From Ascidia mentula (taxonomy: Eukaryota; Chordata; Ascidiacea; Phlebobranchia; Ascidiidae): DNA of 64,000 nucleotides. Below, piece after piece: positions 1-11,236 of this stretch. The DNA lies in contig OX387203.1 of assembly GCA_947561715.1 (NCBI GenBank), forward strand, positions 15,996,001 through 16,060,000, read 5' to 3'. The notes beneath the pieces were generated by a model, which saw only the letters and a program-made list of their open reading frames with translations, was not told the origin of the DNA and ran no database searches. Position 1 is the stretch's first letter. Each line of letters begins with the position of its first letter. Both the position numbers and the translations under genes were made by a program.

Positions 1-3000
1 TTAATTCCGAAGCTTTAGTATAAGTGATAAACGCTTCTCCTATTGTGCCCTGTAAGAAAAACGGCACTTGCTCAGTGATATTGCATCGCTAAAAATAGCT
101 CAATATATGAATTAATAAAAGCGAGTAAATGAAAGTAGGTTTCACGGACGAACACTACAGTCGTACATTTTAGGCAAATACAAACGCATCTACTGGGACC
201 TATTTTGCAAGAATGTATATTTAACATAAGATATTCTGTGTGTATATCTTTAATTTATTATGTGATGGAAAGGCGCAGTAACATATTACCAAAGGCATAA
301 TTTCGCCTGGATGGTGCAGATAATACTTAAAAATGTTTGGGTTGAAAATGTTTCTCAAATTTTACTTGTGTATTATTGTTGTTGAAGTTGTTTTAACCGT
401 TTCTAATGGAATGCAAATATAAGGGATGTTTCTTTATTTTTGTGGCAAATATGCAGAAAAATGCGTAAGCTCAAAATAAATCTACCATGTGAATGTTGAA
501 AAAGGGGCAAATTAGCACACAGCACGGTGAATAAAAACAACAAGGACACCCTTACTGGTATTCGGGGTGAAGGACGACAGAATCCACAGCCACTGACACT
601 TCTCCTGGGGATCCAGTCCGTTTACGGCGACCGGCGATGACCCAGTAATTACTTTAAATATATAGACCTATTGACCGTAATTATCACCTATGTGTGTGTG
701 TGTATGCAAAACGTGAATAAAAGTAGATTTTAAAAGGGTATCCATTGTCACTGTGGATTTGTTGTGGGTAAACGTTATTTAGAATATGTCTAAAGACCCA
801 GGATATTTTGATTTATGTTACTTTTATCTACTTTCAGCAGACCATGCAGGATTATATCGAGATACTTTAGGTGTATATATACGTATACGAATGAAGCGTC
901 ATTGGTCTTGTTCAAATACCACATCTTAGAAAGAATGGCAGCTTTGTGACATGTTATTGTACTCAAAACGAGGTATAGTGTTTGACAAAACTGTCTTTGA
1001 GCCTCATTCCTGGGGTGACCAAAAACAAAAAGGGGAGGTTACCGGAAACCTACTAGCTTGAATCATCAACACAATGAGCTGCTGTGACAATCCATCTTTC
1101 GCTAATAATCAAATCTCCGCAGAAAGGAATCCCTGACGGATAGACAGATAGTGCAATCTGCCACGGCCAGCTACCCGGCATCGCTTCATTGCCACCCACT
1201 CTCCTGTGGTTCTAAATTTTACGTAATATTTTACGCGGAAAATCATTGCACTAATAATGACAATAGTAAAGTTTCATTTCAGACTTGGCCAGAATATTTT
1301 CCGATATGTAAAATAATAGTTTTTTTTCCGTGGCTGGACAATCAACTAAAATTGTAGGTTCCACTATAGTGACTTACCCTAGTAAACTGTGGCGCTATGG
1401 CAGGTTTTCCACACTCAGATGAGGTGGAAGTTTTATGCGCTGAAACAACAAGAAAAACTGCAGACCTTACCTGATTCTACAAACCACTTTCGTTGTATTT
1501 GGCATCCAAAATTTCTATAGCATTGATATAAAAGCAAAGATTTGTAAACAATTCTATACGTAGAAAAAAGCAGTTTGATGCACGCTCTCGTTCTTGCCAC
1601 ATTCTATTTCATCGCTGTTATCACAATCGTTTTTCAATTGCTTCCGGAATGCAAGAACCATTCCAACAAGTGTATTCGTTTGATGCACGATCTGAAAACC
1701 ACAAAAAAATCATTGAAATTAAAGCTGCTAGTAGCTCACGGGCTTTTCATAATCAGTTCTGTTTTAATTGATAGTTTGCGATTACAATTATGTGCTAAAC
1801 CGTATATCTTAAGATGGTCGTTTTTGAAAGAAAAACTACTTCAGGGCTTCTTTGGTTGCGAGGTAAAATGGTTGTTACCGATAGTGTGCCATGTTACATG
1901 AAATCCTCTCTTGTTATGTCCATCGTGGTTGGTTGTCAAAAATATTATTGTAACCACGCTACTAAGAGCAGCGAAGCTACTCGGATACCGACATCCACAA
2001 AATCGCCCTGCGCCAAACTGAAAATAAATGAACAAAAGTCAGACCTCAGAGAGATTACCCGGTGATAAGGTTGATTTCAAAACGTACCGATTCTTGGCCG
2101 TCCCAAATTTCCAAGTAATCTTCGGAGCATGGAGCAGTTAAGTACAAGTCAAAATCTTGAAACTCAACAACGATGACGTACTGGTGTTTCGCAATTCCGT
2201 TCTATTCCACGAGACACGATGCAATGCTAATTCTGCAACCTAAACCGGCAAGAAAGCATTGCGTCTTTAGGTATTATTATTCCTATTGTTGCTACAGAAC
2301 CGGAATATTGGTATTGGACAATGCGGGTCGTAGCCATTTGTGACGATTTCTGGGTTGCCGGCAGTTGCGTTTGTAACAACCCTACTACAGAACGTATATA
2401 TTCGTTAAAGATTTGTCACCATCAGGCATTTACATGCAAAAGTAGGTGCAAAAATGACAAAACTCATTACCCAGTAGGAATGCGTTTTCGACAAATGTTG
2501 AGTTGATTTATTCTGACACAGAATCGATTGCAACCGTGATTAACTTCTTTACGACGAAGTTGCAATCACATTGTACCATACAGAAAGTGGCTCACACGAC
2601 ACTTATAATTGCTGTGCACACAAGTCAGAGAACATTGGCGAGCACCGGTAAGCCATTAATTCCATGACAGGAATTTCGTTTCAGCACATAAACCTTGACA
2701 TTGCCAGGCGCCAACCACAATCCAGATGCAATAAATTCTTCAAAATTACCACAGATGATCAAAGGCTTAATTCCAATGCATCACCTATTGCCAGGCGGTA
2801 CTGCGGATGCTTATTCATCATTGGATTGCCCGTTATGGCGCACGATCAAAGGTAAATATAGCACCAATGCTTGCAACTTTCCAAAAGTCACAGTATTAAA
2901 CTTAACTGGTGAAGACATGCTTACGACAACTTGGAAGATATAATTTATTCAATAGTTGTGTTTTTGTTGCTGGGTGCGTGCTGGGTGTTTTTATTACATC

Positions 3001-3346
3001 AATAAGTTGAAGGTATTAATTTTGTAGAACCACCGCATAAAAAAATCATCAAAACGTTAACCAAGCTGAACCGAATGGAAATCGACAGTCAATACAATCC
3101 TGTAAAGCAAATATTTCAAACGACTTCCTTTGAAAGCGAAAACAAATCAGCAACGCGTGCAGTTCCTATCATTTATCGTGTTAAAGCTATTGCAGCTTTT
3201 ATTTGCGCTATTGATTTCATTCTGCTACAAATGTTGTGTCGTTGTAACGGTTGCCCTCTCGCATTGTATGACACGGACCTATGGTTTGTGTGCGTGAGTA
3301 AGTGAGCAGCCATATTTGCATTCGTGTGGCTTACATGGTTGAGATT
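1..3346. other. No recognisable gene; short TG microsatellite
   Basis: I see no conserved domain or convincing exon here. Open frames exist (for example at 1578-1901 with a hydrophobic start, and at 2695-2943), but none resembles a family I know and codon use is not persuasive. A short (TG)n tract lies near 689-704. A stretch at about 2785-2825 resembles about 5779-5825 after the transporter gene, which suggests a small diverged local repeat. Confidence 0.5.
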
Positions 3347-3469
3347 TTATATCCTGCTTATTTCGCAGAGGTTTTCGTCGTAAAATTCATCAGCTTGGTA
3401 ATAATGTTCATCGTCATCAAAGTGGTTGATTTTTTCGGCAGGTAGTACAAGGAACGACAAATATCTACG
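3347..3469 (-). CDS. Coding-like acidic C-terminal exon, unidentified
   Basis: On the minus strand an AG acceptor (ending at 3470) is followed by a 41-codon open stretch ending in a stop at 3347-3349. The encoded tail is acidic and Tyr-rich (it includes HFDDDEHYYQADEFYDE), unlike chance translation of AT-rich DNA. It could be the last exon of a minus-strand gene whose other exons I cannot identify, lying head-to-head with the transporter gene at 3647. I do not recognise a family. The frame upstream of the acceptor is hydrophobic but low complexity. Confidence is low. Confidence 0.25.
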   Translation of the reverse strand, partial: RRYLSFLVLPAEKINHFDDDEHYYQADEFYDENLCEISRI

Positions 3470-3646
3470 CTGTATTTTTAACAAAAAATAAACAAAAATT
3501 AACCGTATAAAGATGTTTAAACTTGTACTATGACTTAAGGGTTCGTGTGTATGTACAAATGTATAAAGCATTTCGACAAAATGTATCGAATTTTCAGATT
3601 TAAACACGGTTGCTTGTAAATTAGTGTTGTAAATGACAAAGAAAAA

Positions 3647-5062
3647 ATGGCAGAAGACAAACCAGTGTACAGTGGAGACCGATGTAATGTCCACGACGAC
3701 AAACCAACTTATGAAATCAAGACTTATAAAAGGAGATTTCTTGTTGCTTTTCTTATGTTTGTAATTATTGGTATTCGTGGATTCAATCAGTCGCTGTTTG
3801 GATCAGCCAACGACGTTTTGGCCAAGTTCTACAAAGTACAACCATGGCAAATAGACTGGCTGACAATCACGCAAGCAGTAATGTTTATATCTGCGACAGC
3901 TCCTGTATCTTTTCTTGTTACGCGAATCGGATTTAAAACAGCAACTTTAACGACCACTGGATTTTTGTTTCTTGGATTTGCTCTTGACGGCATATCCATT
4001 TGGATACCTTCCGGATTTCCACTTGCTATAGTTGGACAAGCTTCAGAGGGCTTAAGTACGGTCGCCACGACATCTATGCAAACTGCAACGGCCTCCATTT
4101 GGTTTCCAGCTAACGAAATGGCGAATGTAAATGCGTTTCTAACAGTAAGCCGAGCGGTCGGGGAAGCAGGTGGTGCGGTAACCTTGTCAAACGTCTTGAT
4201 TATTACGGATAGCATTAATGACATGCGAATAAAAGTGACGTATGTATTTTGGACGATTTCTGGAATTCTGGCTGTAGTGTTTACAATTACACTTGTTTTC
4301 GTCAAAGACAAGCCCGATTTGCCTCCTAGCATTGCACAGGCCAAAGCGGAAATTTGGCAAGCTCGCGAAAGAGCAAAGTATGCGTCGGTAAAGGATGACC
4401 TGCGACAGTTTGGAACAACCTTAAAGAAACTTTTTACCGATCGACACTTTTTGACCATTTGGGCTTCTATAGGAATTGTGAATCCGGTCTTACGAAACTA
4501 CACGATTCTACTCTCGTCAGTGCTGCACAAACAGTTCCCAAACGAAAAAAACCTCAACTCAGCAGCTGGTTTTGTGTTGATGGGTTCCTGGTTAATGTTC
4601 GTTGTAGCTGGATTCATTACAGGGCCGATCATTACAAAAACAAAACGGTACAGAGCTATAGCGGTAATATCTTTAATGTTGGTTTCAGCGTCCACTTTAT
4701 TAACGTTGATCGGCATTTTGTCTAATTCATTGTTTACAGTTTATGCTGGCGTGATCCTTTTGGGTTTCTTTATAGGAGCTGCTGCAGTTGTGTGTTTGCA
4801 GTTAGTGATGGAGGTAACCTATCCTCTGCCAACATTGCAAGTCACCATGCTTATCATGACAGGCGTGGGCATTATGCGCATGTCTTATCCCATTGTAGGA
4901 AGAGCTTTGCTGGAGAAATATGGGGCGGCTGCATCTCTGGCCTTTCCCTTTGTCATGACCGTGATTGCAACTCTGCTTATGATTATGCAGAAGTTGCCAT
5001 TTCGTCGTCTTGAGGCTGAAACTTCGGAAACATCTAAACTTCTGTCAGAATATGAAAATTAG
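3647..5062 (+). CDS. FLVCR/SLC49-like major facilitator transporter (single exon)
   Basis: This is an uninterrupted 471-residue open frame encoding a polytopic membrane protein of the major facilitator type. After a hydrophilic N-terminus (residues 1-27) the basic YKRR precedes the first hydrophobic segment (about 31-45). The loop PWQIDWLTITQAV and the alternating hydrophobic segments to about residue 450 match the feline leukaemia virus subgroup C receptor-related family (SLC49), whose vertebrate members move choline, ethanolamine or haem-related cargo across the plasma or mitochondrial membrane. A charged central loop at about 220-260 separates the two six-helix halves. The length is close to the family's usual 480-560 residues. 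I chose the ATG at 3647 because it is the first in frame and has an A-rich context. The lack of introns is odd beside the intron-rich neighbours and could mean retroposition, though the gene is intact. The substrate cannot be read from the sequence. Confidence 0.85.
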   Translation: MAEDKPVYSGDRCNVHDDKPTYEIKTYKRRFLVAFLMFVIIGIRGFNQSLFGSANDVLAKFYKVQPWQIDWLTITQAVMFISATAPVSFLVTRIGFKTATLTTTGFLFLGFALDGISIWIPSGFPLAIVGQASEGLSTVATTSMQTATASIWFPANEMANVNAFLTVSRAVGEAGGAVTLSNVLIITDSINDMRIKVTYVFWTISGILAVVFTITLVFVKDKPDLPPSIAQAKAEIWQARERAKYASVKDDLRQFGTTLKKLFTDRHFLTIWASIGIVNPVLRNYTILLSSVLHKQFPNEKNLNSAAGFVLMGSWLMFVVAGFITGPIITKTKRYRAIAVISLMLVSASTLLTLIGILSNSLFTVYAGVILLGFFIGAAAVVCLQLVMEVTYPLPTLQVTMLIMTGVGIMRMSYPIVGRALLEKYGAAASLAFPFVMTVIATLLMIMQKLPFRRLEAETSETSKLLSEYEN

Positions 5063-5114
5063 TTGAAAAAGATTCATTGACGTTTGATTCATTAGATGTC
5101 ACTTTATGGTGTTA

Positions 5115-5657
5115 CTATGATTTTTGGATTTTGGCAACTGCACCGATTGTCTTAGCAATACAACCTTTTGCGCAACCTTCAACCATCAACAGCTTACCGG
5201 AATAAATGTGATCTTTCCATTGATTTACTCTTCGGACACCTTCGGAAGTAATCAATTCATTTAGAAGCGAAACATCGACAATTGATTTAGCGGTTGGTCA
5301 AAGGCAATTCCATGCCTCCAGGTTCTAACACGGAAATATGCACACGTTTTTATTTATCATTGATCAAACTTTTATTGCATTATCCGTTTGTCTTCACATC
5401 GTAAATAGTCCTCCGTTCAATTGGTCACATAACAATTTATGTACATGATTCTGAATCCGTCTTAAAGAGGGCAAACCAGGACTGAATAAAAATTCTTGCA
5501 CATTAAAATATTGTAAGCCAAATTGTTTTGAAACGATCTTCTCGACGCATGTGGTTGCTATTGTTCGTTTCCACGCTGCATGTTTTCTGTTTACGATATC
5601 ACAATTGTATTGTGTCATAATGTCGACATAGTCGCATGTGTTAAGGATTATTTCCAC
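5115..5657 (-). other. Coding-like minus-strand remnants downstream of the transporter gene
   Basis: Two open stretches on the minus strand look translated rather than random. One (5297 to a stop at 5115) includes the words LITSEGVRRVNQWKDH and KLLMVEGCAKGCIAKTIG. The other (5657 to 5394) includes FGLQYFNVQEFLFSPGLPS. A third short piece between them, in another frame, reads VLEPGGMELPLTN. They are separated by stops and frame changes, so this is probably a decayed gene or transposon fragment. I cannot name the family. They lie tail-to-tail with the transporter gene. Confidence 0.25.
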
Positions 5658-6291
5658 AACAAAATCTCAATTGAGCATTAGGCTGGACTGAAATTAGCAA
5701 ATAAAATTGAATTTACTTGTATAATTTTGTTTTCAATCTGAACGAATTTATTAATCACAGTCATTTCTGATATGTCTGCCCTACCCTACTGCTAGGAAGT
5801 GCTACGGATACTTATTCATCCTTGTATTTTTTTACCAAAAAAAGAAAAAAAGAATGACGTTGGAAATGATGACATGAATCAAGTGTTCGATTTATAAAGA
5901 AACTCGAAGAAATATTTCGATATTTTAGGCTTAATCACGATTGCTTGTTAAATACAAGCCGTTGGTGAATTTGTTTTCATTCTTTCCGCTCTGAGATGAT
6001 GGCATGAAATATGTTGCGAATTTCACGCAAAACTACATATGTGTCTCAGGATAAGCATAATTAGTTTGACAACATTCAATATTCCTTCCAAAATCGACCT
6101 TTTTCCAACGCCACTTGTGCGTGACACAGGTGGAAACTTCACATTTGCGAAATAACAATATAAATAACCTTGAGTCAAACGCATTTATTGTTAAGAATAC
6201 ATGTTTCGCTAAAAATCGCATCTTCATTTCTAAAATAAAACGGAAAACAGAAACAAAATGCTGAAAAATAAATGTTAAAAAAAGCTAAACG
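5658..6291. other. Intergenic, nothing recognised
   Basis: AT-rich sequence between the coding-like remnants and the inverted-repeat transposon. I find no exon, RNA gene or repeat beyond the weak similarity of about 5779-5825 to about 2785-2825. Confidence 0.5.
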
Positions 6292-6293
6292 TA

Positions 6294-7937
6294 CGGTGGC
6301 CCGTAAGGGCAACGCACGAAAAGTTTAAATCGGTAAATATGTTTTAAAATAGGCATATGTATTGCAATCGGAGTTTCAATATTCACCGATCAGGATTTCA
6401 ATATTCGCCGATCGGAGTTTCAATATTCGCTGATCGGAATTTCAATATTCACCGATCAGGATTTCAATGTTCGCCGATCGGAGTTTCAATATTCACCGAT
6501 CGGAGTTTCAATATTCGCCGATCGGAATTTCAAAATTCGCCGAACGGAGTTTCAATATTCTCCGATCAGGATTTCAATATTCACCGATCGGAGTTTCAAT
6601 ATTCACCGATCGGAATTTCAATATTCGCCGATCGGAATTTCAATATTCGCTGATCGGAATTTCAATATTCTCCGATCAGGATTTCAATATTCACCGATCG
6701 GAGTTTCAATATTCACCGATCGGAGTTCCAATATTCGCCGATCGGAATTTCAAAATTCGCTGATCGGAATTTCAATATTCTCCGATCAGGATTTCAATAT
6801 TCTCCGTTCAGGATTTCAATATTCACCGATCGGAGTTTCAATATTCGCCGATCGGAAATTCAATATTCGCTGATCGGAATTTCAATATTCTCCGATCAGG
6901 ATTTCAATATTCACCGATCGGAGTTTCAATATTCACCGATCGGAGTTCCAATATTCGCCGATCGGAATTTCAAAATTCGCCGAACGGAGTTTCAATATTC
7001 GCCGATCGGAATTTCAATATTTGCCGATCGGAGTTTCAATATTCGCCGATCGGAATTTCAATATTCGCCGATCGGACTTTTTGCATTTTCTTTTGGTGAG
7101 TATTTGCGCATAAACACACATGCTTTGAAACTACTGTCATTTCGGCGAAATGATTTTTTTTCCACAAAATATATTTCACGCACGAGAGAACACAACTTCA
7201 AAGGATTTATCAAAAAAAACAGTCGAGTAAATACACAAATTAAAACGAAATGACCATCCAAAAACACCAAGTGCAACTTTAGCACTCATCCGTTGTCAAT
7301 TCTGAATATTCATTTTTTCACATAGGGATAAGAAAGCAATACTTGCAAATTTAGATGCGAACATGCACGAAGCAAGTAGTGGTGTAGTCGTTTGATACAG
7401 GCGAACATTAGAAACCTTTCCGAGCCGTAGGATTTTTTTCAATTTTGTTCATAGCTTATATGTAAAAATCTAAACAGTTTTCAAGTTTCCCAGCGATATA
7501 ACCTTTACCGCCAGCACTGAGTTGTGTATGAAACAAACCAATGAACGTGATTGATTTTGCAACACCTATTGTTTCATTATCATAAAAAATCAGTTATTGA
7601 TGACAGAGGTTTACGCAGGTTTATTCCCATCGTTGAAACTGTGTCCCCCAAAGAAAAATATTTTTTCCGACCATAAATTGATATTTTTTATTCGTTGTGT
7701 TCACTCGTGTGTGAAATATATTTCGTTGAAAAAAAATCATTTCGCCGAAATGACAGTACTTTGTAAGCATGTGTGTTTATGCGCAAATATTCACCAATAG
7801 AAATTATAAAAAGTCCGATCGGCGAATATTAAAAGTCCGATCGGCGAATACTAAAACTCCGATCGCAATACATATGTCGTGTTTAAAATATATTTACCGA
7901 TTTAAACTTTTTCGTGCGTTGCCCTTACGGGCCACCG
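6294..7937. mobile_element. Non-autonomous TIR DNA transposon flanked by TA
   Basis: The element starts CGGTGGCCCGTAAGGGCAAC at 6294 and ends with its reverse complement at 7937, with a TA dinucleotide on each side (6292-6293 and 7938-7939), as expected for a TA target duplication. The inverted repeats continue well inside: both arms carry the AAGTTTAAATCGGTAAATAT stretch, a CATATG, the 22-bp minisatellite, and then a long matching tract containing GTCATTTCGGCGAAATGA (left about 7088-7200, right about 7690-7800). The middle (about 7200-7680) has no transposase frame. TA duplication suggests a Tc1/mariner-like mobilising enzyme, but the superfamily is not proven. The arms differ mainly in minisatellite copy number (about 32 on the left, about 3 on the right). 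Confidence 0.8.
6366..7080. repeat. 22-bp tandem minisatellite, about 32 copies
   Basis: The repeat unit is close to CAATATTCGCCGATCGGAGTTT, with variants CACC/CGCC/CGCT/CTCC and GATCGGA/GATCAGG. It contains the palindrome CCGATCGG. Because 22 is not a multiple of three and the unit lacks stops in some frames, long open frames run through it, with products rich in FNIxRSxFQxSPIGVS; these are not genes. Variants alternate in blocks, for example about 6540-6660 against 6760-6960, which points to higher-order duplication of several units at a time. Confidence 0.95.
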
Positions 7938-7939
7938 TA

Positions 7940-9040
7940 TAAACCATTGTGTTGTGGTGGAGTTTAGTCGCATCATAACTGTGGAATTGCCCGCCTCAAT
8001 GGTCCCCGGAGATGAATTTCTGTGAATTTCAACCACATAAGTTGGGTGGATTGGAAACGATAGAATGCGAATCAAAGAGTCCAAAATGAAAGTGAAATGC
8101 GAATAAATGTTGAGGAAGTTTCAAGTGACAAAAACTAACCTTGTATTGTAAATAACCATGTTTATATTATGTATTGGCAACCACCAATTTTTTTGAAATA
8201 ACAGTGTATAATAAAAATGCCATATTTTGACGATTGTTTGTATTGTCACAATTGGTTTGTATATTTCATTTTGCCACCCCTTGTATTTCATGTTGTTGTA
8301 GTAATGTCGCATATTACTGTTTCCATGCCTAACGTGTTTTTTTATATAGACATTAATTATTCAGATCTGACTGATGAGAGCAATTAAGTTAATTTGATGC
8401 AGGTTTTTTGTTAATGTTACAGTGTTTAAAACAGGAAGTCTAACTGAGATAAAATATAAGGTATTATAGCAGGTTTACAATATTAATGCTTAACGCCACG
8501 TGTACAAGAACATATTGTAGTGAGTGTCTGAAGGATTACCTCCCTCCAACGGGTGTAAACAGTGACGTAACCGACTTCAGAGCGGGTCAAAGCGAAACAG
8601 ACAAAGATAAAACAGTTTTTGATGGCTTCAGCATGGTTAATATGGACTTGTTCAGTGTTTTTTCTTGCAAGTCAGGACGTTGTGATCGTCATTATGTTTG
8701 TCACCTATTGGTTGTCCAGTTTATTCGATTTTTTTCTTCCAGCGCCTGGCGTCATTTCCCAACCACGTGACAGACCGTTTTAATTTGCGATGCGTTTGCC
8801 AGATGCTGTTAGTCTGCTCTTGTATTCTTTTCCGGTCGAATTGATTCTATACTGTTTTGAAATACTTCTGTTTATGAAACTCGCAAGGTTTATCTCGATG
8901 GTCGTGGTTTTAATAATGAATTTTCCCTGTCTGTATACGTTCAATATAAATACATGTAAAATTGTGATTAGTAAATAAAAACTGGATCAAAAAACCAAAG
9001 GCCCCTGGCAGGCTGTCGATCGCACACCGTATCGATAATA
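7940..9040. other. Intergenic, nothing recognised
   Basis: Short open frames such as 8486-8770 and 8790-8978 have no recognisable domain and no splice context I trust. I see no RNA gene or repeat structure here. Confidence 0.5.
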
Positions 9041-9218
9041 ATGTATTAAAATCCCAACACAGCGATCTTTAGACAGCTCAGATCAATTTATTGAGAGAAA
9101 AATATATTTCGCCTAAAACGGCATCATCAGTTTCTCCATTAACCAAAACTAATATATTTTTCTCTCAATAAATCGATCTGAGCTGTCTAAAGATCGCTGT
9201 GTTGGGATTTTAATACAT
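9041..9218. mobile_element. Foldback/MITE-like inverted repeat
   Basis: A left arm from 9041 (ATGTATTAAAATCCCAACAC onwards, about 65 bp) is matched by its reverse complement ending at 9218, with a loop of about 40 bp. There is no coding capacity. The loop read on the minus strand contains CTGATGA (9130-9124), then a short GCC/GGC hairpin, then GAAA (9110-9107), an arrangement seen again in other foldbacks of this window. I could not define a target duplication. Confidence 0.7.
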
Positions 9219-11236
9219 GTAAAATTTACTGGTTTTTGTTGCATCAGAAGCTGCTGAAACAATATTACTGTCCAACGTTTTAAATAAAGTTAATAGGAAT
9301 GAAAGAATCATGAACCTGTGCTTAAATCAAGCTACCGAAGGTTATCGATCGACAACCGTTTGATCTGAAACCTTTAGCTGTTTGTTTGGACACAACAGAT
9401 GGCTGCCTCAGATATTTGTTCTCAATTGAATGTACCAGAACAACGTACCTTTGGGGAACGTTTCCTCTAGTAAAGATATTTACTTAGGTCACAACAGATG
9501 GTTGCGTTTAATATTTGTCAGGTTGATAATCTTGTTCAAACAAAGTTTTATTTTCAATTTTACCCACGGGTCGATGCCAATATTTTACAACATATCACCT
9601 TCTGTAAAGTGTAAGATCAATTAACCCTTCATGTTGTGAGCGTCTTAATAATCTGTCCAAAATGAGTGAGGTTCACTTTAGCCACAACCGTGTCAGGCAA
9701 GCCCACTTAAATAGACCTACATATCACAAGCAAACATTACTTCATTAAAGATCTCGACGCATGGTGAAACAGTAAATTCCCAAATGTTTGCATGGACCAT
9801 GCGATGGTACAGTGACATATGCTATACGTGGTCCTATCACAATTATTGACACATTTCAGCTCTAGTCTTATACAACGGCTAGTCGTCGGATCGATCGACC
9901 AAAATTTTCCAACCGGCCTTTTTTATCACAAATTGCAAAGAGGCAATGTGTGCACGCATGGTATATACACCAAGGCCTGCACCACACATGAAAGCAATCT
10001 TGCGGGCCACAATAAACAGATGATTTTTGTCGTATAAACTATGAATCCTACATATCTCTTTCGATACAATGCATTAAACTCAGTTGCAGCGTTGAAGTTT
10101 GTGACAAGTAATTCTTTGATATGTTAAATTTGCAAAACAGATCGTAATGACCTTGACGACGTTGCCAGTTACCCTCCCGTGTTTGATTTCTACACTTGTG
10201 ATTTAGAGATAAGTCGCAGTGTTCCTCTTTTAATCCATAAACCAAAGAAGCCACAGGCGGCTGCTTGGTCCACTGCAGTAAACGCTTTCAAGACGTGCAA
10301 TGCGAAATTAAAGAAGTGGCATCAGATACCGAGTATCATCTCATTCCTGTTTTGTGCATATAACCACTTGCATCCACTTAGTTATAACTGTTATGAAGAA
10401 CTAGACACTGCATTGCAGTCAGTGTAAAGGCCGCATCTCAATGCTTTTTGCCGGCATTTGTGTCATTCAAGGCGATATTACCATGTGTGGGTAAGGCCAG
10501 TCCGGGACTGCGTTATTGTCGGAAGTATTGCGGAATGTGTGGGTTAAAGGGCTACAGTTCAGTCTTATCTGAAGCAAAGGTTAATGGACAATTTTCGCTC
10601 CTGTCAGCTAGCGTCGACATGTCTGGGGAAAAATGTCTAACATATGTTTGTGTTTGCACAAGGTTAAACAAAGTACTCCAGGTTGGTCGTCTTGTTGTAA
10701 CCAAATAAGAACTCCAATGTAAATATCCAGTTAATTTCCGTGCAAATATCGCGTTACCCAATATCTCTACAGCGTGGGTTTCGACGTGTCCGTTTTATGA
10801 AAATCGAGAACCACTGGTTTACAAGGACTTAAAACCGTCATTAAACGTTAATGCGGAAGCGATTTCGGGGTATTTTTTTCCGGGAAAAACACGTGTCAAC
10901 CAATGAAGGTGACATATAGTGCGACATTCGGTGATTCAAGCTTGGCTAAAGCGCCAGACAGTCTCGTGACATGTCACGTATTCTTGCTCTTTCGTCCGAT
11001 ACAGTGTATTTTGATGATTAAGAAAACGTTATGACGCCTTCAGACCTGGACGGTCGCGATCGTCCGGTACGATGTTATTAGCGATTGTTTTGTTACGGAA
11101 TTAAATTATGCCTATTTCAATGATTGTTTAAAACAATTTACTTTTTAGATTCTCATCAATATTTACACAGCTTGTATATATGTAATATATTTCTACACTG
11201 TATTTGTAACACAAAGCAAATCCTGCGGATCTAAGA
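9219..11236. other. Intergenic, nothing recognised
   Basis: Two copies of a short word (CACAACAGATGGYTGC followed later by ATATTTGT) occur about 100 bp apart at 9390-9420 and 9490-9520. The open frames at 10179-10427 and 10448-10708 have no family resemblance. The last few hundred bases before 11237 presumably contain the promoter of the NLR gene; I cannot point to a TATA box with confidence. Confidence 0.45.

Noticed and set aside
3829..4458. 209-codon minus-strand open frame within the transporter gene
   Set aside because: A shadow of the well-supported plus-strand FLVCR-like frame.
6357..6763. Long plus-strand open frames of about 98 codons in the 6.4-7.0 kb region
   Set aside because: They are by-products of the 22-bp minisatellite, which lacks stops in some frames; there is no start, splice or domain evidence.
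6366..7080. CRISPR-like array
   Set aside because: Units are directly contiguous with no unique spacers, and the context is an animal genome inside a transposon arm.
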